Positions 17,100 to 27,260 of a stretch of 58,295 nucleotides of DNA are shown in pieces. Position numbers and translations under genes: made by a program. The stretch's first letter is position 1; every line of letters starts with the position of its first letter. The stretch is from Aquibium sp. A9E412 (GTDB lineage: Bacteria > Pseudomonadota > Alphaproteobacteria > Rhizobiales > Rhizobiaceae). Under the pieces are notes generated by a model. The model saw only the letters and a program-made list of their open reading frames with translations, was not told the DNA's origin and ran no database searches. The stretch spans positions 1 through 58,295 of the forward strand of contig NZ_JAOAOP010000020.1 in NCBI RefSeq assembly GCF_030398335.1, read 5' to 3'.

Positions 17100-18383
17100 T
17101 CAGCGGCGCGACACCAGCCGGCGCCAGCGCTGGCGCAGCAGGCGCGCCATGTTGCGCGTCTCGCGGTACAGGTGGAGCTGCGAGGCGGCCTGGCGCACCG
17201 CGCGATCGGCGCCGGAATCGAGGCCGACGATCAGCGTGCCGATCGGCCGGCGCTCGGTCCACAGCCGGCTCAGCACCGGGTGGTCGGGCACCGCGCAGGA
17301 ATCGGTGGCGACGATGTTGGGGTCGGCGAGATGCGTCTTGGTGACCTCGATCATCAGCAGCGTGCCGGGCGAATAGGCCTGCAGCGTCTCGTCGAAGGCG
17401 GTCTTCCAGGTGTAGGCGATGCCGGCCTCGACGAAGACGATCAGGCTGGCGATGGCGCGTCCGTCGAGCCACAGCGTGTGGACGCGGCACAGGTCGCGCT
17501 CGGCCAGCCGGTGCACCGCCTCGCGGGCGAAGGCGGCGCGGTAGCGGTCGATCGCCATGGCGGTGCGCGCGCGGCCCTTCCAGCCGGCCGCCTCGAGCGC
17601 CAGGAAGGTCTCGACCCCGGCGCGGATCTCGTCCGGCCGGCGCGCCACCGTGTGCTCGAGCCGGCCCACGTCGCCCAGCCGGCGCTTCAGCCGGCGGAAC
17701 TCGCGGTAGTGGTGCGCGCGCAGCGCCCGGCGCAGATAGGCCTCGCCGTCGAGCTCGCTCTCCAGGAAGGGCCGCTCGACGGCGTTGGCGGTCAGAAGCG
17801 GCAGGTCGCGCTCGGCGGCGAACGTCTTGAGCATCGCCGCGAAGGGACCGTCGAGGCGCGTCTCCGGCATGACGAAGACGCGCGGCAGGTCGAGATGCGG
17901 CCGCGCCAGGATGGCGAAGAAGTCCTCGACCACGCCGGCCGGGTCGTCGCAGTCGATCAGCGGCGTGCCGAGCGGGCCGAACGGGCTCGACCAGGTGCGC
18001 ATGACGCGCATGCCGAGCGGGCCGGCCGGCTTTTCCACCGAGAAAGGCACGAGCAGGCGCAGCCGGCTGCGCGTGTCGTCGCCGTCGCGGATGACGGCGA
18101 GCCGCACCTCGCGGTCCTCCAGCCGCGGCATCGCCGGGGCGAGGAAGCGCGGGTTGAAGAACACGTTGGGCTCGATCGAGCGGGCGCACAGATGGTCGAG
18201 CTCCTCGACCAGGTCGAAGCCGGCGGAGGCCGGGTAGATGGCGAGCTTGCGCAGCGTGCGGTCCTCGCCGGCCAACTCCACCTGGGCGGCGTCGCGGTGC
18301 GGCGCGGTCCAGTCGGCGAGCTGGTCGATCATGCCGCCGGACGGGCTGATGGACAGCTCCTCGAGAATCGGCGTGGCAGCCAT
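17100..18383 (-). CDS. GNAT-type (CelD/BcsL-like) acetyltransferase
   Basis: A 427-aa protein resembling the GNAT/FemAB-fold proteins of exopolysaccharide clusters (CelD/BcsL-like). Seen in the sequence: SSPFGPLGTPLID near the middle, then a LEAAGWKGRARTAM segment and a C-terminal half with VHTLWLDGRAIASLIVFVEAGIAYTWKTAFDE, the usual acceptor-binding region of this family. The start ATG overlaps the stop of the flippase gene by one base (TGATG) and has a strong aaaggaggt ribosome site, so the two are coupled. Probably modifies a surface glycan. Confidence 0.85.
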   Translation of the reverse strand: MAATPILEELSISPSGGMIDQLADWTAPHRDAAQVELAGEDRTLRKLAIYPASAGFDLVEELDHLCARSIEPNVFFNPRFLAPAMPRLEDREVRLAVIRDGDDTRSRLRLLVPFSVEKPAGPLGMRVMRTWSSPFGPLGTPLIDCDDPAGVVEDFFAILARPHLDLPRVFVMPETRLDGPFAAMLKTFAAERDLPLLTANAVERPFLESELDGEAYLRRALRAHHYREFRRLKRRLGDVGRLEHTVARRPDEIRAGVETFLALEAAGWKGRARTAMAIDRYRAAFAREAVHRLAERDLCRVHTLWLDGRAIASLIVFVEAGIAYTWKTAFDETLQAYSPGTLLMIEVTKTHLADPNIVATDSCAVPDHPVLSRLWTERRPIGTLIVGLDSGADRAVRQAASQLHLYRETRNMARLLRQRWRRLVSRR

Positions 18384-19798
18384 CAGGCGACCTCCTTTCG
18401 CACGAAGCCGGCCGGCAGGACGATCGCCATGCCGATGCCGAGCTTGCGCCACACGGTGACGGCGAGGGCGCTCGCCTCGAAGCACACGGCGATCGCGGTG
18501 GCGATCGCCGCGCCCCACAGGCCGAGCACCGGGATGAGCAGCACGTTGAGCCCGACGTTGACGGCGAGCGTGGCGGCATAGACGGCGGCACAGACGTTCT
18601 GGTGGCCGCTCATCGTCAGCAGGCTCTCGGCCGGACCGACGGCGGCGCGCACCACCACGCCGGCGACCAGCACGAACAGCAGCGGATAGCCGGCGTCGAA
18701 GCCGGGGCCGAACAGCATCAGCATCGGCTTGCCGAGCGCCAGCACCGCCAGCCCCATGGCGAGCGAGGGCCAGAAGGTCCACGACACGGTCTCGCGCGCG
18801 AAGGCGGCGAGCCGCATGCGGTCGCCGCCATGGGTGATCGCCGCATAGCGCTGCGCCACGCCGGCCTTGACCGCGAAATAGACGAAATGCACCAGCGCCA
18901 GCGTCTTGACCGTGGCGAAGTAGACGGCGACGTCGTCGGGCGCCATGTAGCGGCCGACCATCAGCACGTCGGCGTTGGTGAGCAGGAAGAAGAAGCTCTC
19001 GACCAGGAAGATCGGCAGCGACACCACCAGCCAGTGGCCGAGCCGGTAGCGCGCGCGGCCGGCGGGGATGCGCGCCTCGACGCGCGCGGTCACGCTGACG
19101 AGCTGGAAGACGGTGGTCGCATAGGTCGCCACGATCGCCGCCAGGATGGCGGTGCGCGCGCTCGCCTCGAAGCCGAGCGCCAGCGCGCCGGCCATCGCCG
19201 CCAGGATGAGCACCGGACGCACCAGATAGGTCGGCGCCAGCGCCCAGATCGCCCAGGCGTTGGCGCGGGCGATGCCCTGCAGCACGTCGGACAGGGCGAT
19301 CATCGGCAGGCAAACCAGGCCGAGGAAGAACGGCACGACGTAGTAGCTCTCGACCCGGTCGGCCAGCAGCCACAGGCCGAGCGCGCCGGCGGCGGCGATC
19401 AGGCTGGAGGCGACGAGCACGAACAGCCGGCTGGTCAGAAGCACGCCGCGCAGCGTTTCGAGCGATTGCGTGCCGTTGTACTCGGAATAGAAACGGATGA
19501 TCGAGGTGTGGAAGCCGAGGCAGGAGATGTTGCCGGCGATCACCATCGTCACCCAGACGAGGACGAAGATGCCGTACTCGAAGCCGCCCATCCAGCGCGC
19601 CAGCAAGACCTGGCTGGCGAACGCGATGACGGCGCTGACGATGCGGATGACGAAGGCGATCAGCGACATACGCCCGGCGCGGCCGCGCTCGTCGGCGCCC
19701 GAAAGCAGCGCGTCGAGGCCGGCCGCGACCGGCTGGGCGCGCGCGGCAAGACGTTCCGGCAGAAGCCGTTCAGCCGTCGTCGCTGCGGAAAAGCGCAA
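18383..19798 (-). CDS. Wzx-like oligosaccharide flippase / polysaccharide biosynthesis protein
   Basis: MATE/MOP-superfamily lipid-linked oligosaccharide exporter of 471 residues with about 12-14 hydrophobic helices. The N-terminal AFASQVLLARWMGGFEYGIFVL segment is the family hallmark (RxxGxxxYG), followed by alternating helices up to the C-terminus. Coupled with the acetyltransferase downstream. No glycosyltransferases lie nearby, so this is a detached surface-polysaccharide pair rather than a full locus. Confidence 0.9.
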   Translation of the reverse strand: MRFSAATTAERLLPERLAARAQPVAAGLDALLSGADERGRAGRMSLIAFVIRIVSAVIAFASQVLLARWMGGFEYGIFVLVWVTMVIAGNISCLGFHTSIIRFYSEYNGTQSLETLRGVLLTSRLFVLVASSLIAAAGALGLWLLADRVESYYVVPFFLGLVCLPMIALSDVLQGIARANAWAIWALAPTYLVRPVLILAAMAGALALGFEASARTAILAAIVATYATTVFQLVSVTARVEARIPAGRARYRLGHWLVVSLPIFLVESFFFLLTNADVLMVGRYMAPDDVAVYFATVKTLALVHFVYFAVKAGVAQRYAAITHGGDRMRLAAFARETVSWTFWPSLAMGLAVLALGKPMLMLFGPGFDAGYPLLFVLVAGVVVRAAVGPAESLLTMSGHQNVCAAVYAATLAVNVGLNVLLIPVLGLWGAAIATAIAVCFEASALAVTVWRKLGIGMAIVLPAGFVRKEVA

Positions 19799-19904
19799 GC
19801 CGTGGTCTCCGTTCTCGGGTCGCGGGCGACCCTAGCGGAGACTGCTTAAGAAACGGTTGGGCGGCGGGCCGGCGCGGCCGGCCCGCGGGCGGCGGCGGCG
19901 CCGC

Positions 19905-22646
19905 TCAGGCGAAGGCGCCGTGGCAGTGCTTGTACTTCTTGCCGGAGCCGCAGGGGCACGGCTCGTTGCGGCCCACCTTGCCCCAGGTCGACGGGTCGGC
20001 GGGATCGCGCGCCTCGGCCGGCACGACGCGGTTGTCGGCGCGCGGCGGCAGCGTCATGGTCGCCGCGTCGCCGTCGTCGCCCATCTCGTCCTCGCCGGTG
20101 CGCGCGTCGATGTGATGCGCCTCCATCTCCGGCGTCTCGGGCGGCGGCGCGTCGGCCGCCTCGCGCACCAGCTCGACGCGCATGAGCTGCGCGGTGACCG
20201 CCTGGCGCAGATTGGCCAGCATCGCCTGGAAGAGCTCGAAGGCCTCCGACTTGTACTCGTTGAGCGGGTCGCGCTGGGCGTAGCCGCGGAAGCCGACGAC
20301 CGAGCGCAGATGGTCGAGATTGACGAGATGCTCGCGCCACAGATGGTCGAGCGTCTGCAGCACCACCGACTTCTCGACATAGGTCATGATGTCGGGGCCG
20401 AAGCGCTCGGCGCGCTCGGCGGCGGCGGCGTCGGCCGCCTCGGAGATGCGCTTGTGGATGTCGTCCTCGGCGACGCCCTCCTCGCGCACCCACTCCTCGA
20501 TCGGCAGGTCGAGGTTGAGATAGCTGCGCACGCCCTCCTTGAGGCCGGCCGCGTCCCACTGCTCGGCATAGGTCTTCTCGGGGATGTGGCGGGCGACCAG
20601 GTCGTCGATCACGTCCTGGCGCATCTCGGCGACCGTCTCGCCGATGTTGTCGCCGTCCATCAGCTCGAGGCGCTGCTCGAAGACCACCTTGCGCTGGTCG
20701 TTCATCACGTCGTCGTATTTGAGGACGTTCTTGCGGATGTCGAAGTTGCGCGCCTCGACCTTCTTCTGGGCGCGCTCCAGCGCCTTGTTGATCCACGGAT
20801 GGACGATCGCCTCGCCCTCCTTGAGGCCGAGCTTCTGCAGCATCCCGTCCATCCGGTCGGAGCCGAAGATGCGCATCAGGTCGTCCTGCAGCGACAGGTA
20901 GAACTTGGAGCGCCCCGGGTCGCCCTGGCGGCCGGAGCGGCCGCGAAGCTGGTTGTCGATGCGGCGGCTTTCGTGGCGCTCGGTGGCCAGCACGTAGAGC
21001 CCGCCGGCGGCGATCGCCTCGGCCTTGAGCGCCTCGACCTCCTCGCGGATCGCCTTGGCGCGCGCCTCGCGCTCGGGGCCCTCGGGCATGTCGCCCAGCT
21101 CCTGGGCGATGCGCATGTCGGGGTTGCCGCCAAGCTGGATGTCGGTGCCGCGGCCGGCCATGTTGGTGGCGATGGTGATGGCGCCGGGCTTGCCGGCCTG
21201 GGCGACGATCTGCGCCTCGCGCTCGTGGTGGCGGGCGTTGAGCACCTCGAAGTCGGTGACGCCCTCCTTGCGCAGCCGCTCGGCGAGCAGCTCGGACTTC
21301 TCGATCGAGGTGGTGCCGACGAGGATCGGCTGACCCTTGTCGTGCGCGGTGCGGATCTCCTCGACGATGGCCTTGTACTTCTCCTCCGTCGAGCGGTAGA
21401 CCTCGTCGTCCTCGTCGAGCCGCTTGATCGGCAGGTTGGTGGGAATCTCCGCCACCTCGAGGCCGTAGATGTTGGCGAACTCCTCCGCCTCGGTCGAGGC
21501 GGTGCCGGTCATGCCGGCGAGCTTGTCGTACATGCGGAAGTAGTTCTGGAAGGTGACCGAGGCGAGCGTCTGGTTCTCGGGCTGGATCTTGACGTTCTCC
21601 TTGGCCTCGAGCGCCTGGTGCAGGCCTTCCGAATAGCGCCGGCCGGGCATCATGCGGCCGGTGAACTCGTCGATGATGACGATCTCGCCGTTGCGCACGA
21701 TGTAGTCCTTGTCGCGCTGGAACAGGACGTGCGCGCGCAGCGCGTTGTTGACGTGGTGGACGATCGCCACGTTCTCCACGTCGTAGAGCGACTCGCCCTT
21801 GAGCAGATCGGCATCGCGCAGCAGCGTCTCGATCTTTTCGGTGCCCTCCTCGGTGAAGGTCGCCGTGCGCTGCTTCTCGTCGACCTCGTAGTCGTCCGGC
21901 ACCAGGTGCGGCACGAACTTGTCGATCGTCGTGTAGAGGTCGGAGCGGTCCTCCAGCGGACCGGAGATGATGAGCGGCGTGCGCGCCTCGTCGATCAGGA
22001 TGGAATCGACCTCGTCGACGATGGCGTAGACGTGGCCGCGCTGCGCCATCTGGGCGCGCTCGAACTTCATGTTGTCGCGCAGATAGTCGAAGCCGAGCTC
22101 GTTGTTGGTGCCGTAGGTGACGTCGCAGGCATAGGCGGCGCGGCGCTGCTCGTCCGACAGGCCGTGCACGATGACGCCGGTCGACAGGCCGAGGAACTCG
22201 TAGACGCGGCCCATCCATTCCGCGTCGCGGCGGGCCAGGTAGTCGTTGACGGTGACCACGTGCACGCCGCGCCCGCCGAGCGCGTTGAGATAGACCGGCA
22301 GCGTGGCGACCAGGGTCTTGCCCTCGCCGGTCTTCATCTCGGCGATCTTGCCCTCGTGCAGCACCATGCCGCCGATCAGCTGGACGTCGAAGGGGCGCAG
22401 GCCGAGCACGCGGCGCGCCGCCTCGCGCACGGTGGCGAAGGCCGGCGTCAGCAGCTCGTCGAGGGAGGTGCCCTCGGCGACCTGGGCGCGGAAGGCGTCG
22501 GTGCGCGCGCGCAGCGCCTCGTCGGACAGCGCCCGCATCTCGTCCTCGAGCGCGTTGATGGCGTCGACGCGCGGCTGCATGCGCTTGACGCGGCGGTCGT
22601 TGGAGGAACCGAAGAACTTGCGGGCGAGGCCGCCGAAACTGACCAT
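19905..22646 (-). CDS. secA: preprotein translocase ATPase SecA
   Basis: Motor of the Sec export pathway, 913 residues. Walker A is MKTGEGKT (104-111), Walker B/DEAD-like [18 protein letters not shown] is near residue 208, and the second nucleotide fold carries [10 protein letters not shown] and the [10 protein letters not shown] arginine-finger region. The C-terminal zinc-binding tail is intact: Cys897, Cys899, Cys908 and His909 in [13 protein letters not shown], used for SecB and lipid contact. Divergent from the PpiC-type isomerase, as in many Rhizobiales. Confidence 0.99.
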   Translation of the reverse strand: MVSFGGLARKFFGSSNDRRVKRMQPRVDAINALEDEMRALSDEALRARTDAFRAQVAEGTSLDELLTPAFATVREAARRVLGLRPFDVQLIGGMVLHEGKIAEMKTGEGKTLVATLPVYLNALGGRGVHVVTVNDYLARRDAEWMGRVYEFLGLSTGVIVHGLSDEQRRAAYACDVTYGTNNELGFDYLRDNMKFERAQMAQRGHVYAIVDEVDSILIDEARTPLIISGPLEDRSDLYTTIDKFVPHLVPDDYEVDEKQRTATFTEEGTEKIETLLRDADLLKGESLYDVENVAIVHHVNNALRAHVLFQRDKDYIVRNGEIVIIDEFTGRMMPGRRYSEGLHQALEAKENVKIQPENQTLASVTFQNYFRMYDKLAGMTGTASTEAEEFANIYGLEVAEIPTNLPIKRLDEDDEVYRSTEEKYKAIVEEIRTAHDKGQPILVGTTSIEKSELLAERLRKEGVTDFEVLNARHHEREAQIVAQAGKPGAITIATNMAGRGTDIQLGGNPDMRIAQELGDMPEGPEREARAKAIREEVEALKAEAIAAGGLYVLATERHESRRIDNQLRGRSGRQGDPGRSKFYLSLQDDLMRIFGSDRMDGMLQKLGLKEGEAIVHPWINKALERAQKKVEARNFDIRKNVLKYDDVMNDQRKVVFEQRLELMDGDNIGETVAEMRQDVIDDLVARHIPEKTYAEQWDAAGLKEGVRSYLNLDLPIEEWVREEGVAEDDIHKRISEAADAAAAERAERFGPDIMTYVEKSVVLQTLDHLWREHLVNLDHLRSVVGFRGYAQRDPLNEYKSEAFELFQAMLANLRQAVTAQLMRVELVREAADAPPPETPEMEAHHIDARTGEDEMGDDGDAATMTLPPRADNRVVPAEARDPADPSTWGKVGRNEPCPCGSGKKYKHCHGAFA

Positions 22647-23018
22647 CAGATGGTCCTTTCCATCGCGAGGCCGCCGGCCGCGCGGGCGGCGTGCCGTTTC
22701 ATCGTTGCGGGGTCGGTGGGCCGTCTCCGGGCGTCGCTCACGGTTGCTGCCGGATACGAACCAGGGGCTGATCGGCCGTCGTTCAAGACCACGAACGCTC
22801 CAAAATCAGACACGCCCTTCTATCCGTCGCGACCGATCCCGGACGGACCGAAAGGCGAGAAAAAACGTCCGGAAACGGTTGTGGACGCAAGGTTGAAGGA
22901 CAGATAAGAGGGGGCATCGGCGATGTCAACGGCGCGCGTCCGGGCGCCGATGCGCCTATTTCGGCCACATTTGGGCTGATTTCCATCGTTTCCCGCAATC
23001 ACCCGACCGGAGCTGACC
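22647..23018. other. intergenic region between divergent secA and ppiC-like gene
   Basis: No gene is seen in these 372 bp. It holds the likely secA promoter (22901-22929) and, overlapping it on the plus strand, TTGTGG (22879-22884) with GATAAG (22903-22908) 18 bp apart, a weak candidate promoter for the isomerase gene. Confidence 0.5.
22901..22929 (-). promoter_or_regulatory. candidate secA promoter
   Basis: Minus-strand TTGACA (22929-22924) is a perfect -35 and TATCTG (22906-22901) lies 17 bp away. It leaves a leader of about 250 nt before the secA start. Confidence 0.4.
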
Positions 23019-23879
23019 ATGTTACACAAGATTCGCCGCCTGCCGCTCGTGCGCGCCGGTCTGGCCTGCGCCGCCCTCGCGCTGGCCGCTCCGGCGCTGG
23101 CGCAGGACGGCGGCGCCGAGGCGGTGCTGGCCACGATCAACGGCGAGCCGGTGACCGAGCGCGACCTCGAGATGGCGCTCACCGACCTCGACCCGCAGTT
23201 CTCGCGCCTGCCCGACGCGCAGCGCCGCGCGGCGGCGCTTTCGGCGCTGGTCGAGATCAAGCTGCTCGCCGCCGAGGCGCGCGAGCGCGGCCTCGACGAG
23301 ACCGAGGCCTTCAAGAACCGGATGGCCTTCCTGCGCGAGCGGGCGCTGCATCGCGATTTCGTCGAGACCGAGGTCGCCGAGACGGTCAGCGAGGAGGCCG
23401 TGCGCGCGCGCTACGACCAGGAGGTCGCCGACACCGGCGCGAGCAACGAGGTGCGCGCCCGCCACATCCTGGTCGAGACCAGGGAGGAGGCCGAGGCGAT
23501 CATCGACGAGCTCGACGCGGGCGGCGACTTCGAGGCGCTGGCCAAGGAGCACTCGACCGACGGCGCGGCCGCCCAGGGCGGCGATCTCGGCTATTTCGGC
23601 CCCGGCCAGATGGTCGAGCCGTTCGAGAAGGCGGCGATGGCGCTCGAGGTCGGCAGCTACACGGCCGAGCCGGTCGAGACGCAGTTCGGCTGGCACGTCA
23701 TCAAGGTCGAGGACCGGCGCGTGCAGCAGCCGCCGCCCTTCGAGCAGGTCAAGGACCAGCTCCGCTCGCTGCTGATCCGCGAGAAGTATCTCGAGGCGGT
23801 GACCGGCCTGCGCGAGGCGGCCGAGATCGACGTCAAGGATCCCGCGCTCGCCGAGGCGCTCGGCGAGATCACGCGCTAG
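23019..23879 (+). CDS. periplasmic PpiC-type peptidylprolyl isomerase (SurA/PrsA-like)
   Basis: Periplasmic foldase of 286 residues. Residues 1-29 form a Sec signal peptide (basic MLHKIRR, hydrophobic core, cleavage near ALA-Q). A SurA-N-like helical region follows ([14 protein letters not shown]), then a parvulin rotamase domain at roughly 140-240 (RARHILVET ... [19 protein letters not shown] ... [10 protein letters not shown]). It assists folding of outer-membrane and secreted proteins. The start has a ggagctgacc ribosome site. Next to argJ but separated by 215 bp. Confidence 0.94.
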   Translation: MLHKIRRLPLVRAGLACAALALAAPALAQDGGAEAVLATINGEPVTERDLEMALTDLDPQFSRLPDAQRRAAALSALVEIKLLAAEARERGLDETEAFKNRMAFLRERALHRDFVETEVAETVSEEAVRARYDQEVADTGASNEVRARHILVETREEAEAIIDELDAGGDFEALAKEHSTDGAAAQGGDLGYFGPGQMVEPFEKAAMALEVGSYTAEPVETQFGWHVIKVEDRRVQQPPPFEQVKDQLRSLLIREKYLEAVTGLREAAEIDVKDPALAEALGEITR

Positions 23880-23895
23880 GCGACGACGCCGCAAC

Positions 23896-23923
23896 GGCGC
23901 GCCCGGGTTCCGGCGGGCGCGCC
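23896..23923. terminator. GC-rich hairpin after the isomerase gene
   Basis: Ten-base-pair stem GGCGCGCCCG / CGGGCGCGCC with an 8-nt loop, 16 bp downstream of the stop codon. There is no T-run, so it may be a weak terminator or an mRNA-stabilising stem. Confidence 0.4.
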
Positions 23924-24094
23924 GCGCCACCGTACGATGCCGACGGCGTCTCGGCCCGTGCGCACGGGCGCGCGGCGCCGTCACGGCCTGGCGGCCGGGC
24001 GGGTTCCCGTCCGGCCGCAGCCTCTTCGGCGCGGCTTGTCAGGGCGCGCGCGATAGGGCAAACGGGCGCCTTGTCCCGACCGCCGAGGTTTGCC

Positions 24095-25333
24095 TTGACC
24101 ACCGTCTCGCCGCTCGCTCCCGCCTCCTTTCCCGACATGCCCGCCATCGAGGGCGTGGCGCTCGCCAGCGCCGCCACCGGCATCAAGTATGCCGGCCGTC
24201 CCGACGTGATGATGATGACCTTCGCCGAGGGCACGGCGGCGGCCGGCGTCTTCACGCGCTCGAAGTGTCCGTCGGCGCCGGTCGACTTCTGCCGGCGCAA
24301 CCTGCCCGGCGGCCGCGGTCGCGTGCTGGTCGTCAATTCGGGCAACGCCAACGCCTTCACCGGGCGCAAGGGGGCGGCGGCGACGGCGGCGACGGCCCGC
24401 GCGGCGGCGGCCGCGGCCGGCTGCGGCGAGGAGGCCGTCTTCCTCGCCTCGACCGGCGTGATCGGCGAGCCGCTGCCGGCCGAGCGCTTCACGCCGCACC
24501 TGGCCGGCATGGCGGCGGCGGCGCGGCCGGACGGCTGGCTCGAGGCGGCCAGGGCCATCATGACCACCGACACCTATCCCAAGGTCGCCACAGCCCGCGC
24601 CCGGCTCGGCGGCACCGAGGTGACGATCAACGGCATCGCCAAGGGCGCCGGCATGATCGCGCCCGACATGGCGACGATGCTCTCCTTCGTGGCGACCGAC
24701 GCGCCGATCGCCGCGCCGGCGCTGCAGGCGCTGCTCAAGCGCGCCGTCGGCGGCAGCTTCAACGCGATCACCGTCGACAGCGACACCTCGACCAGTGACA
24801 CGCTGATGCTGTTCGCCACCGGCGCGGCGGCCGCGCGCGGCGCGCCGCGGATCGAGGCGGCCGGCGACCGCCGGCTGGCCGGCTTCCGCCGCGCGCTCGA
24901 CGCGGTGCTGCGCGACCTGGCGCTGCAGGTGGTGCGCGACGGCGAGGGCGCGCGCAAGCAGATCGCGATCACCGTCACCGGGGCGGCGTCTGCCGGCTCG
25001 GCCCGGCGCGTCGCCCGCTCGATCGCCGACTCGCCGCTGGTCAAGACGGCGGTCGCCGGCGAGGACGCCAACTGGGGCCGCGTGGTGATGGCCGTCGGCA
25101 AGGCCGGCGAGCCGGCCGACCGCGACCGGCTGGCGATCTGGTTCGGCGACATCCGGGTCGCCGCCGAGGGCGAGCGCGACCCCGCCTATTCCGAAGCCGC
25201 GACCTCGGCCTATATGCGCAACGACGAGATCGCCATTCGCGTCGACCTCGGTCTCGGCCGCGGCAAGGCCACGGTGTGGACCTGCGACCTGACCAAGGAG
25301 TACGTCGCCATCAACGGCGACTACCGGAGCTGA
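24095..25333 (+). CDS. argJ: bifunctional ornithine acetyltransferase / N-acetylglutamate synthase
   Basis: Recycles the acetyl group in arginine biosynthesis. The 412-aa precursor is cleaved autocatalytically before the nucleophile Thr194, in the intact motif [14 protein letters not shown]; the catalytic TTDT (157-160) region and [10 protein letters not shown] (81-90) are present. The reading starts with TTG at 24095 (MTTVSPLAP, the conserved alphaproteobacterial N-terminus) rather than the TTG eight codons earlier. It heads a tight rightward unit with the GNAT and mutT genes (10 bp and 2 bp gaps). Confidence 0.97.
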   Translation: MTTVSPLAPASFPDMPAIEGVALASAATGIKYAGRPDVMMMTFAEGTAAAGVFTRSKCPSAPVDFCRRNLPGGRGRVLVVNSGNANAFTGRKGAAATAATARAAAAAAGCGEEAVFLASTGVIGEPLPAERFTPHLAGMAAAARPDGWLEAARAIMTTDTYPKVATARARLGGTEVTINGIAKGAGMIAPDMATMLSFVATDAPIAAPALQALLKRAVGGSFNAITVDSDTSTSDTLMLFATGAAAARGAPRIEAAGDRRLAGFRRALDAVLRDLALQVVRDGEGARKQIAITVTGAASAGSARRVARSIADSPLVKTAVAGEDANWGRVVMAVGKAGEPADRDRLAIWFGDIRVAAEGERDPAYSEAATSAYMRNDEIAIRVDLGLGRGKATVWTCDLTKEYVAINGDYRS

Positions 25334-25343
25334 GCATCGGCCG

Positions 25344-26120
25344 ATGACGAGGAGGGTGTCCGCCCCGGCCGATCTGGCCACCATCCGCCGGTTCGAGGCG
25401 GCCGGCTTCCGCGCCTGGCCGGCCACCTCCGTCCACTATGACGGCACCTGGGCGATCCGGCTGACGGCCAGCCACCCGGCGCGCCGGCTCAACTCGGTCA
25501 ACCCGCTCGACCCGGGCGACGACCGGCGCATCGGCGAGCGCACGCAGCGCGCCGCGCGCCGCTTCGCCACCTACGGCCGGCCGCTCACCTTCCGCCTGTC
25601 GCCGCTCGCCTCGCCGGCGATCGCGCGCCATTTCGACGCCGAGGGCTGGTCGACGCTGTCGCACTCGATCGTCATGCGGCTGGCGCTCGACGAGGCGGTG
25701 ATCGACGAGGCGCTCGACCAGATCCCGCTCAAGGACATGAACCGCTTCATCAACGCCGCGCTCAAGGTGCACGGCCAGAGCGACAGCCTGCGGCCCGGGC
25801 TGACCGAGGTGATCAGCTCGATCCGGCCGGAGGCCGGGCTGTTCGCGCTCGAGGAGGACGGCGAGCCGGTGGCGACCGCCGTGTGCGTGCTCGACGGCGA
25901 GCTCGCCGGGCTGTTCGAGATCGCCAGCGACCCGGCCTGGCGCGGCCGCGGCTACGGCCGCCGGGTGCTCCTGTCGGCGCTCAAATGGGCGCATCTGCGC
26001 GGCGCCCGGCTGGCCTGGCTGCAGGTCAAGGCCGACAACACGGCGGCCTGCGGCCTCTACCGCTCGCTCGGCTTCGCGGAGGTCTACCGCTACCACTATC
26101 GCCAGCCGGCCGGGAGCTGA
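25344..26120 (+). CDS. GNAT-family N-acetyltransferase
   Basis: A 258-aa acetyltransferase. The C-terminal GNAT core has the acetyl-CoA loop DPAWRGRGYGRRVL (R/Q-x-x-G-x-G/A) and the later LQVKADNTAACGLYRSLGF block. The N-terminal ~120 residues form a second, more divergent domain. Conserved between argJ and mutT in Rhizobiales; the substrate is not known. Confidence 0.9.
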   Translation: MTRRVSAPADLATIRRFEAAGFRAWPATSVHYDGTWAIRLTASHPARRLNSVNPLDPGDDRRIGERTQRAARRFATYGRPLTFRLSPLASPAIARHFDAEGWSTLSHSIVMRLALDEAVIDEALDQIPLKDMNRFINAALKVHGQSDSLRPGLTEVISSIRPEAGLFALEEDGEPVATAVCVLDGELAGLFEIASDPAWRGRGYGRRVLLSALKWAHLRGARLAWLQVKADNTAACGLYRSLGFAEVYRYHYRQPAGS

Positions 26121-26122
26121 CG

Positions 26123-26536
26123 ATGGCGCAGGACGACAGGCGCCTGCTCCTGGTTGCGGCCTGCGCGCTGGTCGACGCCGACGGACGCGTGCTGATCGCC
26201 CAGCGCCCGCCGGGCAAGGCGATGGCCGGGCTGTGGGAGTTTCCCGGCGGCAAGCTGGAGCCCGGCGAGAGCCCGGAGGACGCGCTTATCCGCGAGCTCG
26301 ACGAGGAGCTCGGCGTGACCACGCGCGCCGCCTGCCTGGCGCCGCTCACCTTCGCCAGCCACGCCTATGACGACTTCCACCTGCTGATGCCGCTGTTCGT
26401 GTGCCGCCGCTTCTGGGGCGTGCCCGAGGCGCGCGAGCACAGCGCGCTGAAATGGGTGCGCCCGCGCGACCTGCGCGGCGTCGCCATGCCGCCGGCCGAC
26501 GAGCCGCTGATCGCGACCCTGACCGACCTCTTGTGA
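26123..26536 (+). CDS. mutT: (deoxy)nucleoside triphosphate pyrophosphohydrolase, MutT type
   Basis: Hydrolyses 8-oxo-dGTP to prevent A:T to C:G transversions. The 137-aa protein is about the length of E. coli MutT (129). The Nudix box is intact (GGKLEPGESPEDALIRELDEELG, read as G-x5-E-x7-REL-x-EE-LG), with the upstream GLWEFPGGK context typical of MutT. It starts 2 bp after the GNAT stop. Strictly, substrate specificity is by homology. Confidence 0.93.
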   Translation: MAQDDRRLLLVAACALVDADGRVLIAQRPPGKAMAGLWEFPGGKLEPGESPEDALIRELDEELGVTTRAACLAPLTFASHAYDDFHLLMPLFVCRRFWGVPEAREHSALKWVRPRDLRGVAMPPADEPLIATLTDLL

Positions 26537-26649
26537 GACCGCGGCCGGCCGTCGCCGCAGCGTTAATCGAACGTTCAGCAAAAGCTGAAAACTTGAACCG
26601 GGCGAAAGGCCGCAGGCGCGGTCCGGCCGGGGGTTCAGGAGCGGGAACG

Positions 26650-26976
26650 ATGGCGCTTTATCTCGACGAGGACTGGCAGAGCGGACGCAGCGCGGCGTGG
26701 TCGCGGCTTGGCGGGGCCGGCATCGGCGCGCTGCGCGTGACGCTGCTGTTCGGCGCGGCGGCGGTGGCGCTGGCGCTCATCGTCGCGCCGATCGCCGACA
26801 AGCGCACGCGCGGCTTCGACTATCAGGCGCGCGCGCCGCTCGGTCTCGACAGCATGGCCACCGGCTCGGTGGGCAAGGACGGCAGCGTCTACACCATCCG
26901 CCGCAGCGTGCTGCAGCGCTCGCCGAGCTCGGTCTGCATCATCCGCGACAACGGCACGCGCAGCGGCGACTGCTGA
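26650..26976 (+). CDS. small single-pass membrane protein, unknown function
   Basis: A 108-aa protein with an N-terminal charged stretch, one hydrophobic helix (about residues 28-47, VTLLFGAAAVALALIVAPIA) and a polar C-terminal part with two cysteines (SVCIIRDNGTRSGDC). I recall similar proteins before Flp pilins in Rhizobiales but no function is known. A perfect hairpin ttcagc-aaaa-gctgaa (26574-26589) lies upstream, between mutT and this gene. Start chosen at the ATG after a gagcgggaac purine-rich stretch. Confidence 0.8.
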   Translation: MALYLDEDWQSGRSAAWSRLGGAGIGALRVTLLFGAAAVALALIVAPIADKRTRGFDYQARAPLGLDSMATGSVGKDGSVYTIRRSVLQRSPSSVCIIRDNGTRSGDC

Positions 26977-27061
26977 GCCCGCCCGGCCGCAAAAAGCCCT
27001 GCCCACGCAATCTTAACCTCTGGCGTCCAAGACTGTCGTCCCGGCCCCAGCGGTGAGAGTC

Positions 27062-27229
27062 ATGATCCTTCGCTTCCTGAAAGACGAGACCGGCGCCACG
27101 GCGGTGGAATACGCCATCATCGTGGCGGTCCTGTCGCTGGTCGTCGCCGCCGGCATCGGAACGGTGGCGAACTCGCTCCAGTATCTCTGGGGCAACAACA
27201 ACAGCCGGCTCAACCAGGCCTGGAAATAG
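27062..27229 (+). CDS. Flp/Fap-type IVb pilin
   Basis: A 55-aa type IVb prepilin, short enough to be missed by length cut-offs. The prepilin peptidase site has the Flp form: Gly11, followed after four residues by Glu16-Tyr17 (GATAVEYAIIVAVL), then a single hydrophobic helix and a short polar tail (GNNNSRLNQAWK). Mature Flp subunits form the Tad adhesion pilus. No tad/cpa assembly genes lie in the window, so assembly must rely on genes elsewhere. It follows the small membrane protein by 85 bp. Confidence 0.9.
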   Translation: MILRFLKDETGATAVEYAIIVAVLSLVVAAGIGTVANSLQYLWGNNNSRLNQAWK

Positions 27230-27260
27230 CCGGCCGGTCGCGGCGGCGCGCCTGTCCCGG

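Noticed and set aside
19857-22907. Very long open frame (about 1,000 codons) on the strand opposite secA
   Set aside because: It mirrors secA exactly, its protein has no recognisable domain and is Leu/Gly/His/Asp/Val/Arg-rich as expected from an antisense frame in GC-rich codons.
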